Assembly: GCA_964195405.1 (NCBI GenBank)
Contig: CAXMPK010000133.1
Span: 1-28,545, forward strand
Length of the DNA: 28,545 bases
Origin: CAXMPK01 sp964195405
GTDB lineage: Bacteria > Actinomycetota > Acidimicrobiia > Spongiisociales > ZC4RG35
Reading direction: 5' to 3'
Shown here piece by piece: positions 8,723 to 15,031 of this stretch. Each line of letters begins with the position of its first letter. The stretch's first letter is position 1. The notes beneath the pieces were generated by a model. It ran no database searches and was not told where the DNA came from. It saw nothing but the letters and a program-made list of their open reading frames with translations. Both the position numbers and the translations under genes were made by a program.

Positions 8723-9638
8723 TGCGATTCACCCTCAGTTCGTGTGAACCGTCCTCCACGGTGTACTCGTAATAGAAGAAGACATCAGACTCGACTCTTA
8801 CCGCACAGACGTACCGCACGTTCCCGTATGCCGACTCGACCCAGGGTGATCTGTTTTCCACCCGGGTGAACTTGACACCGTCTGGGGAAACAGCGATCCC
8901 GGTCTTTTCTTCGTAGTTGTCGTAGACGGTCCGACCCCCGTCATAAAAGGCAACGAACCCATCATTCCAGTCGATGACTGAGTTGAGCCTGGCCCGCCGA
9001 CCGTGCCATGAGTCGTCCAATGGCGCTTCGAAGACGTACTCGATTTCCGGGAAATGGCTGCCATCCGAGGATGTCGCACGGACCGTTGCATCAAGAGCAC
9101 GGGCCGCGACGACAGACCCGTCGACCGTCGGCCCGGCTCTGGGGGGCACAGCGGCGTACATCCAGACCTCGTCCTGGCGGAGCATCACAAACGGATCCTT
9201 GATCCATTCGATGCCGAAGTCGCCGGGTGACAGAACCGTTCGTCTCGTCCGCACATCGAAACCAGCTGGCTCAGTCGCCTCCATCAGGTCGATGCGCCAT
9301 GTCGAAGTACCTGCCATCTCATAGGAGACGTAGAGCAACCATCGATCCCCATACCTAACGCAGTGTCCTTCCTCGATGGAGTTGGCAGCGAACTCGGATT
9401 TGTTGGCGCTCCAGACATCATTGAAAATCACACCGTCATTACTCACAGCAAGAGCGCACCTGCCGCCACGTCCAGCCTCGAGTGGTCGACGCTCTCGGTA
9501 GAAGAGGAGGTATTGCCCAGAAATCGAGTCGTAATACACCTTGCCGCCAACCCAATAGCCGTAACCCTTGCCCGGTGGCTCGCGCACCACTACACCGTCT
9601 TCTGGATTGAATCGGAGTGTTCGGGCGGGATCGCTCAC
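8712..9638 (-). CDS. Beta-propeller glycosidase-like protein, function unknown
   Basis: The 308-residue protein (GTG start) has no signal peptide. Its pattern of repeated strands with Asp/Trp/Tyr-rich turns (KVYYDSISGQYLLFYRERRP, VSNDGVIFNDVWSANKSEF, EEGHCVRYGDRWLLYVSYE, EWIKDPFVMLRQDEVWMYA, DGFVAFYDGG) suggests a five-bladed propeller of the GH43/GH32/GH130 type. KDPFVM is like the DP-F/Y motif lining such active sites, and acidic residues in EEGH and KDPF could be catalytic, but I cannot place it in a numbered family. It is transcribed away from the sulfosugar-like operon across only 45 bp containing a palindrome, so the two may share a regulator. This links it by inference to the same substrate. 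No Shine-Dalgarno is seen; CATACT lies 6 nt before the GTG. Confidence 0.7.
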   Translation of the reverse strand: MSDPARTLRFNPEDGVVVREPPGKGYGYWVGGKVYYDSISGQYLLFYRERRPLEAGRGGRCALAVSNDGVIFNDVWSANKSEFAANSIEEGHCVRYGDRWLLYVSYEMAGTSTWRIDLMEATEPAGFDVRTRRTVLSPGDFGIEWIKDPFVMLRQDEVWMYAAVPPRAGPTVDGSVVAARALDATVRATSSDGSHFPEIEYVFEAPLDDSWHGRRARLNSVIDWNDGFVAFYDGGRTVYDNYEEKTGIAVSPDGVKFTRVENRSPWVESAYGNVRYVCAVRVESDVFFYYEYTVEDGSHELRVNRITP

Positions 9639-9660
9639 ACGCGGAGTATGTCATTTCGGG

Positions 9661-9679
9661 GCTTGTCATAATGTCAAGC
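9661..9679. promoter_or_regulatory. 19-bp imperfect palindrome, candidate operator between divergent genes
   Basis: GCTTGTCATAATGTCAAGC has arms GCTTGtCAT and ATGtCAAGC around a central A, with one mismatch pair. It fills the space just before ATG 9684 and contains -10-like CATAAT (9667-9672) and TAATGT (9669-9674). A bound regulator would block the plus-strand promoter and could also affect the minus-strand gene starting at 9638. The shape fits a dimeric repressor such as a GntR- or TetR-type protein; no such gene is in the window. Confidence 0.6.
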
Positions 9680-9683
9680 CGAC

Positions 9684-10613
9684 ATGACTGATGTCTTGAT
9701 CACCGAATTCTTCGCTCCCGAGGGAGTTACTGCCCTCTCGGAGGACTTCGATGTGCTGTACAACCCAGAGCTAGGCGAGGATCGCTCTCAACTCCTGGAT
9801 CTGGTTGCCGACAGCCGTTCTCTAGTAGTCAGAAACTTGACTCGGGTTGACGCCGAGCTCGTAGCCGAGGCCCCAGGACTGGAGATCGTTGCCCGGATGG
9901 GAGTGGGTGTGGACAACATCGATCTCGAAACTTGCGCCATGCGCGGCGTCGAAGTGGCAACTGGTGCCGGTCTCAATGCAACTGCTGTCGCCGAATATGT
10001 CATATCAGCGATCCTTTGGCTCACTCGCGGACTCGAGTCGGCTACAGCCCGAGTGGTGGCAGGGGAGTGGCCACGGCGGGCCTACATCGGCCACGAGGTC
10101 CAAGGACGACAACTGGGTTTACTTGGCTTCGGCACGATCGCGAGGGAGGTCGCTACTCGCGCTCTGGGACTCGGGATGAATGTCATCGCCCACGATCCGT
10201 ACATCACCGAAAACTCGGTATGGGCGGCTATCGCCTTCGTCGATATGGAGACTCTGATCCGGACGTCCGACGTTCTGTCAGTCCACGTTCCGAAAACGCC
10301 CGAAACGGTCGGGCTGATTGGAGCAAGTTCGGTACCGCGCATGAAAGAGGGAGCGGTCCTTATCAACACATCGAGAGGTGGGGTCATTGATGAACCGACG
10401 GTGATTGAGGCTGTTCGTAGCGGGCACCTAGGGGGAGCGGCCTTGGATGTCTTCGAGAATGAGCCGGTCACACCACAGGGTGGTGTGGCCTTCGAATCGA
10501 TACCCAATCTCCTATTGACGCCTCATATCGCAGGTATTACTGCTGAGTCCGAATCCAGGATTGCCACATCCCTGGTGGCATCGATCCGCCAAACGCTGGG
10601 CTCTAGGAGTTGA
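9684..10613 (+). CDS. D-2-hydroxyacid dehydrogenase (SerA superfamily; possibly sulfolactate dehydrogenase-like)
   Basis: This 309-residue NAD(P)-dependent enzyme would interconvert a 2-hydroxyacid and a 2-oxoacid. The nucleotide-binding motif is GLLGFGTIA (145-153) with the acidic Asp 171 after it. The catalytic triad is present: Arg 231 in NTSRGGV, Glu 260 in FENEPV, His 281 in TPHIAG. It lacks the C-terminal ACT domain of long SerA, so serine synthesis is less likely. Start and overall wording (DVLITEF, VRNLTRVDAEL, GRQLGLLGFG) remind me of SlcC, the (S)-sulfolactate dehydrogenase; this is from memory, not an alignment. It is the first gene of a five-gene operon; the stop overlaps the kinase start by 4 nt (TTGA). 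There is no Shine-Dalgarno because the operator palindrome ends 4 nt before the ATG, so the mRNA is probably leaderless or nearly so. Confidence 0.88.
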   Translation: MTDVLITEFFAPEGVTALSEDFDVLYNPELGEDRSQLLDLVADSRSLVVRNLTRVDAELVAEAPGLEIVARMGVGVDNIDLETCAMRGVEVATGAGLNATAVAEYVISAILWLTRGLESATARVVAGEWPRRAYIGHEVQGRQLGLLGFGTIAREVATRALGLGMNVIAHDPYITENSVWAAIAFVDMETLIRTSDVLSVHVPKTPETVGLIGASSVPRMKEGAVLINTSRGGVIDEPTVIEAVRSGHLGGAALDVFENEPVTPQGGVAFESIPNLLLTPHIAGITAESESRIATSLVASIRQTLGSRS

Positions 10614-11518
10614 GCACCGTCACATGTGTGGGCATTGCAGTCCACGACGTGATCTACTCGCTTCAGAGCCTCCCCGATGGACCGGGCAAGTACCACGCGA
10701 TTGGCCGCACTGAGATTGGCGGTGGCGTGGCAGCGAACGCAGCTGTGGCAGTCTCACGACTAGGCGGCCAATCTCGATACATCGGTCCCGTAGGAGACGA
10801 TTCTCTCGGAGACAGAATCGTCCGCGACCTGAAATCTGAAGGCGTCGATACCGACAACGTCCGACTCGTTCCGGGTGTGAATTCACCTTTGTCCGCGATT
10901 GCGGTAGCAGCGGGAGGCGAGCGCATCATCATCAACCACTCCGATGACCGACTTTTTGAGGAAGCCGGGTCAATGACCGGGTCAGATCTGGCTGGCTCGG
11001 ACGCGGTGCTCGCTGACGTGAGATGGGTGGAGGGCGCCGCGGTAACTCTCCAATGGGCCAAGGAGCAGGGGATCCCAGGCGTGCTCGATTACGACGTTGG
11101 TAACCGACCCAGCGCAAGCCTGCTTCCGTTGGCTTCACATGTAGTTCTCTCCGCCGATGCTCTTCAACAACTCACCGGAACGTCGGATATCACCGATGGA
11201 CTGCAATCCATCAGAAAAGAGACGTCTGGGTGGCTCGGAGTCACAAACGGCGAAGAGGGGACATATTGGATCGAGGACGATGCTCTCAGGAGACACCCGA
11301 CGTTCGAAGTAGCCGTAGTGGATACCACCGGTGCAGGGGACGTGTATCACGGAGCGCTCGCTCTTGCCCTTTCTCGGGGAGTCGATGACATGTCGGAGGC
11401 GATTGAGTTTGCTTCAGCAGCCGCAGCCTTGACCTGCACCACATTCGGAGGGCGCAACGGCATTCCGACGGGGGACGAGGTCCGCACATTCCTTGCCAAG
11501 CGAAAGCGAGCGGGATGA
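10610..11518 (+). CDS. yihV: PfkB-family ketose kinase, YihV (sulfofructose kinase)-like
   Basis: The 302-residue protein is a PfkB/ribokinase-family sugar kinase: GGGVAANAAVAVSRLG near 37-52, VDTTGAGDVYHGAL near 237-250 with catalytic base Asp 244. It is colinear, almost without gaps, with E. coli YihV as I recall that sequence: CVGI at 6-9, GKY at 26-28, TEIGGG, GERIIIN to Asn 109, VLADVRW with Arg 138, Asp 244, GGR-GIP near the end. Lys 27, Asn 109 and Arg 138 fall at the same positions as the residues described as holding the sulfonate in YihV. The likely reaction is ATP-dependent 1-phosphorylation of 6-deoxy-6-sulfofructose, or of a related ketose. TTG start 10610 overlaps the previous stop; its own stop overlaps the aldolase start (ATGA). 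Other PfkB roles (tagatose-6-phosphate kinase) remain possible. Confidence 0.85.
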   Translation: MSTVTCVGIAVHDVIYSLQSLPDGPGKYHAIGRTEIGGGVAANAAVAVSRLGGQSRYIGPVGDDSLGDRIVRDLKSEGVDTDNVRLVPGVNSPLSAIAVAAGGERIIINHSDDRLFEEAGSMTGSDLAGSDAVLADVRWVEGAAVTLQWAKEQGIPGVLDYDVGNRPSASLLPLASHVVLSADALQQLTGTSDITDGLQSIRKETSGWLGVTNGEEGTYWIEDDALRRHPTFEVAVVDTTGAGDVYHGALALALSRGVDDMSEAIEFASAAAALTCTTFGGRNGIPTGDEVRTFLAKRKRAG

Positions 11519-12558
11519 CACCCGGAAAGCTGATTGGGATGCGACGTCTCGCTGACGCGGCCGGCAGGTTCAAGATGCTTGCAGTCGATCAACGCCCGCC
11601 TATCGAGAGTCTTGTCGCTGGCGCCCGCGGGTCGGGTGTTGCTGCCTTCGACGACGTGAGAGATGTTAAGCGCGTACTGATCACAAACCTCGCTCGCGAA
11701 GCCACAGCGGTGCTCATCGACCCCCAGTATCTGTATCCCGAAGCCATTGGATGGCTGCCCCACGACGCGGGGCTTCTGATAACACTCGAAGACGACAGAT
11801 TTGAAGAGACTGCCGGCGGACGTCTCTCGTCGAGGATTCCTGACTGGTCCGTAAGCCAGATCAAGCGAGGCGGAGGAGATGCCGTCAAGCTCCTGGCGTG
11901 GTATCGACCTGATGCCGCAACGAAAGTACTCGAGCACCAGCAGGCCTTGGTAGCCAGTGTCGGAGCGGAGTGCTCAAAACACGACATCCCCTTCGTATTC
12001 GAGTTGCTTGTCTATCCGCTACCAGGGGACGATGAGCACACCTTGGACTACATAGAGCACCCGGCAAAACGGTCGGAGCACGTTATCGAAAGCGTTGAAA
12101 CCTTCGCCCACCAGCGTTACGCCGTTGATTTGTTCAAACTAGAAGCACCGGTTCCAGCGGATGTCGCTGCCACCGCCACCGGCGCCGCTCGTGAAGCCGT
12201 TTCTGCGACGTTCTCGCATCTTGACAATGCCGCGGGGCGGCCTTGGGTGGTGTTGTCAGCCGGGGCAAGCGAACAGAGCTTCATCGAAGTAGTGAAACTC
12301 GCATGTAATGCGGGAGCCAGCGGCTATCTGGCCGGACGGGCCATCTGGTGGGACGCATGCGTCCGGGGATTCCCGGCGCTCGATGCGGTGGCAGATCGAC
12401 TTGCCTCCAATTCGGTTCCGTACATGCGAGAACTCAGCAATGTGACTGATTCGCTGGCGCTCCCTTTTCTCAGTCATCCGTCATACGGTCCTGGTGGGCT
12501 CGAATTGCCCCCGGCTAGCGCTGAGTTTCGGCGTGGCTACCGCGGGGTGCCGGAATGA
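11515..12558 (+). CDS. Class I aldolase, LacD/YihT family
   Basis: This 347-residue protein resembles LacD (tagatose-1,6-bisphosphate aldolase) and YihT (sulfofructose-1-phosphate aldolase). Shared features are FKMLAVDQR (19-27), the GRLSSRIPDWSVSQIKRGGGDAVK region (102-125), ECSKHDIPFVFELLVYP, the Schiff-base lysine in LFKLEAPV (Lys 208) and LSAGASEQSF followed by AGASGYLAGRAIWWDAC with the phosphate-binding Arg. Product is expected to be DHAP plus a three-carbon aldehyde. The middle part is closer to LacD, the end closer to YihT, and the C-terminus is longer than either (LacD about 326, YihT 292). It is in phase with the pathway order: kinase before, isomerase after, both joined by ATGA overlaps. 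With the YihV-like kinase the substrate would be sulfofructose-1-phosphate; on its own a tagatose-bisphosphate aldolase call would be equally fair. Confidence 0.85.
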   Translation: MTPGKLIGMRRLADAAGRFKMLAVDQRPPIESLVAGARGSGVAAFDDVRDVKRVLITNLAREATAVLIDPQYLYPEAIGWLPHDAGLLITLEDDRFEETAGGRLSSRIPDWSVSQIKRGGGDAVKLLAWYRPDAATKVLEHQQALVASVGAECSKHDIPFVFELLVYPLPGDDEHTLDYIEHPAKRSEHVIESVETFAHQRYAVDLFKLEAPVPADVAATATGAAREAVSATFSHLDNAAGRPWVVLSAGASEQSFIEVVKLACNAGASGYLAGRAIWWDACVRGFPALDAVADRLASNSVPYMRELSNVTDSLALPFLSHPSYGPGGLELPPASAEFRRGYRGVPE

Positions 12559-13931
12559 CGAAGAAGCTGGGGTTCTTGGCCATCGCCAGGCCAACATTCG
12601 ACCTCCCACTCGCTGAGTCAACGGCGAGGGATGCCTTGCGAGCGCTCGAGGATCTGAATCTGAGCCTCGTTGGTGACGCGACGTTGCTCTTGGATCCAGA
12701 AACAGCGGCCCAACAGGCTGCAGCAATCAGCCGAGAAGGAGTCGAGGCGATTGTCGTGATCCAAGCAACCTTCGCCGATTCCTCCCTCGTCTCCGCGGTG
12801 GCCGATAAGTCGTCTGTGCCTCTGGTGCTGTGGGCCGTCCCCGAGGAACAAGTCGGTGGTCGTTTGCGACTCAACTCCCTCTGTGGGATCAACCTCGCAG
12901 CGTACGTGCTTGCCCGTCGCGGCAAGGAATACGGGTGGATCTACCGGAGTCCTACCGACCCTCGACTCAGCGAGGAGATGTTCGAGGTCCTGGAGGCACC
13001 CCGTGATGTTACGTCACCGCAGCCGACCGCAGCTATACGCGGAGCGTCAAATGTGACGCTCGCCGGCAAAGTGATCGGGGTGATCGGAGATCGGCCCGAT
13101 GGCTTCGAACCATGCGAGTACGACGCAGCGGAACTTTTTTCACTCACCGGGTTGAAGGTCGACCGAGTTGAGCTCATCAACTGGTTCGAAGCCGGGACTG
13201 GCGTTTCCGAATCAGCCGTCGATGAGATTCAGGATCACGTCGCAACGACACTGTTCGGAGTAGACGCTCTCGATGCCGCCGCCTTGAGAAGCAGCATCAG
13301 ATTGGCCGTCGGGCTAGAGGAACTCGCCAATGATCGGGGGTGGAGTGGCGTGGCTACGCGGTGCTGGCCGGAGTGTTTCACCGAGTTTGGGGGCGCCGCA
13401 TGTTTCGGCAACTCGAGAATGTCGTCGCGAGGGCTGCCCGGATCCTGCGAAGCTGATGTCTACGGCAATGCGACAGCTTTGTTGCTCCAATCACTCTCCC
13501 ATCTCCCGCCGTTTGTGGCCGACTTGGTCGGGCTTGACTTCAGCGCGAATACGGCCACTTTTTGGCACTGTGGGATGGCTGCGACCGAACTGGCGGCTCC
13601 TGGCGAAGCACTGGCGGCGACGGTGCATTCGAACCGCGAGAAACCACTTCTCAATCAATTTCGGCTACGTCCCGGTGAGGTGACAATCGCCCGCCTGAGT
13701 CAGTCACTCAATCGGATCCGCATGGTCGTCGGTGTTGGGGAAATACTCGATGAGCCACTGCCGTTCTCCGGAACCTCAGGCGTTGCTCGACTGGAGTCGG
13801 AAGCGGTTGACGTCTTCGACACGATCATGGCAAACGGTCTCGAGCATCACTATGGGATCGCCTACGGGGATCATCGCAAGGATGTAATTGCTTATGCCAA
13901 AGGGATTGGAATCGATGTCATACACCTGTGA
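12555..13931 (+). CDS. L-fucose/L-arabinose-isomerase-fold sugar isomerase
   Basis: The 458-residue protein looks like a ketol isomerase of the FucI/AraA superfamily, which interconverts aldoses and ketoses with a divalent metal. Evidence: an N-terminal Rossmann-like half with EGVEAIVVIQATFADSSLV (typical of fucose isomerases), and a C-terminal half with RCWPECFTEFGGAACFGNSRMSS, GSCEADVYGN (Glu 299/Asp 301 as candidate metal ligands), and FWHCGM with His 338. It starts with ATG 12555, overlapping the aldolase stop by ATGA, and ends with a GTGA overlap into the next gene. In the operon it would supply the ketose for the kinase. If the pathway is sulfoglycolytic it would be the sulfoquinovose isomerase, in place of YihS, which belongs to an unrelated (AGE) fold. 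Substrate is inferred only from context. Confidence 0.8.
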   Translation: MTKKLGFLAIARPTFDLPLAESTARDALRALEDLNLSLVGDATLLLDPETAAQQAAAISREGVEAIVVIQATFADSSLVSAVADKSSVPLVLWAVPEEQVGGRLRLNSLCGINLAAYVLARRGKEYGWIYRSPTDPRLSEEMFEVLEAPRDVTSPQPTAAIRGASNVTLAGKVIGVIGDRPDGFEPCEYDAAELFSLTGLKVDRVELINWFEAGTGVSESAVDEIQDHVATTLFGVDALDAAALRSSIRLAVGLEELANDRGWSGVATRCWPECFTEFGGAACFGNSRMSSRGLPGSCEADVYGNATALLLQSLSHLPPFVADLVGLDFSANTATFWHCGMAATELAAPGEALAATVHSNREKPLLNQFRLRPGEVTIARLSQSLNRIRMVVGVGEILDEPLPFSGTSGVARLESEAVDVFDTIMANGLEHHYGIAYGDHRKDVIAYAKGIGIDVIHL

Positions 13932-15031
13932 CGGAAACAGCCCGGAGTCCTAACCCGATGAACGCCGAAACCATCAGCTACGCGATCGTGGGCACGGGCA
14001 TGATGGGCAGGGAGCATATTGCCAACATCGCAGCCATTGACGGCGCCGAAGTTGTTGGGATTTCCGACCCTGATCCTGAGTCATTGAGGCTTGGTATGAC
14101 GGAAGCGGGACTGCCGCCGAACCACTGTTTTGCCAACTACTCAGACTTAATCGCCCACGCTCAGGCTGATACCTATGTCGTCGCTTCTCCCAACCACACC
14201 CACGCCGAAGTGATGAAACGGATTCTGGCGACCGATGCACACGTCTTGATCGAGAAACCCCTGGGTACAACCGTCAGGGAGTGTGACGAGATTCTTGCCG
14301 CTGCGCAAGGCCGAAATGGGGTGGTGTGGATGGGCCTGGAATACCGTTATAAGCCACCCATCGCGCGTCTGATTGAGGAGGTCGGGTCCGGTGCCGCCGG
14401 AGAAGTGAAGATGGTGGCCATTCGTGAGCATCGATTCCCTTTTCTGGACAAGGTCGACAACTGGAACCGTTTTCGGCGCAACACGGGCGGAACTCTCGTT
14501 GAGAAATGCTGTCACTTCTTCGATCTCATGAGACTGATCACAAGAAGCGAGCCCGTCCGCGTGATGGCTTCGGGTTCACAAAGTGTCAATCACCTAGACG
14601 AGAGCTACGAAGGTGAAGTGCCCGACATCATCGATAACGCCTATGTCATTGTTGAGTTCGAAAGTGGTGCCCGCGCTTCGCTTGATCTCTGTATGTTCGC
14701 CGAGGCTTCCAGAAACGAGCAAGAGATTTCGGTCGTCGGTGAATCGGGAAAGGTAGAAGCCTTCATGCCCGAATCGCTCGTTCGGGTTGGTGATCGATCC
14801 TCGGGCGAAATCCGTGAGATCTCGGCTGGTGACGCTCGAGTTCAATACCACGGAATGCACGAGGGATCGACATATATCCAGCACCTCGAGCTCATGAATG
14901 TCATTAAGGCGGGCACAACCCCAGCGGTGACACTGGAGGATGGTCGTCTGTCCGTGGCGATGGGCGTCGCGGCCCAACTCTCGATCACCGAAGGACGTGC
15001 TGTGATGATGGGAGAAGTCCTGGGGAACTAG
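13928..15031 (+). CDS. Gfo/Idh/MocA-family NAD-dependent oxidoreductase (possible oxidoreductive glycosidase)
   Basis: The 367-residue protein has the family Rossmann motif IVGTGMMGREH (20-30), the EKP motif IEKPLG (Glu 109, Lys 110) and the C-terminal signature GGTLVEKCCHFFDL (187-200), where the usual Asp of the GGG-D-H pattern is replaced by Lys 193 before His 196. Members oxidise a sugar hydroxyl with NAD, act as inositol dehydrogenases, or run glycosidase reactions through transient C3 oxidation (GH109, GH188). GH188 enzymes are NAD-dependent sulfoquinovosidases found in sulfosugar clusters that lack a classical GH31 enzyme, as here; this role is a hypothesis. GTG 13928 overlaps the isomerase stop by GTGA; ATG 13958, with GGAG upstream, is an alternative start that removes ten residues. 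Its stop shares CTAG with the convergent gene. Confidence 0.88.
   Translation: MTETARSPNPMNAETISYAIVGTGMMGREHIANIAAIDGAEVVGISDPDPESLRLGMTEAGLPPNHCFANYSDLIAHAQADTYVVASPNHTHAEVMKRILATDAHVLIEKPLGTTVRECDEILAAAQGRNGVVWMGLEYRYKPPIARLIEEVGSGAAGEVKMVAIREHRFPFLDKVDNWNRFRRNTGGTLVEKCCHFFDLMRLITRSEPVRVMASGSQSVNHLDESYEGEVPDIIDNAYVIVEFESGARASLDLCMFAEASRNEQEISVVGESGKVEAFMPESLVRVGDRSSGEIREISAGDARVQYHGMHEGSTYIQHLELMNVIKAGTTPAVTLEDGRLSVAMGVAAQLSITEGRAVMMGEVLGN

Noticed and set aside
13043..13062. Hairpin with 8-bp arms (GAGCGTCA/TGACGCTC) inside the isomerase gene
   Set aside because: Short arms and coding position make chance likely; no T-tract or gene boundary is nearby.
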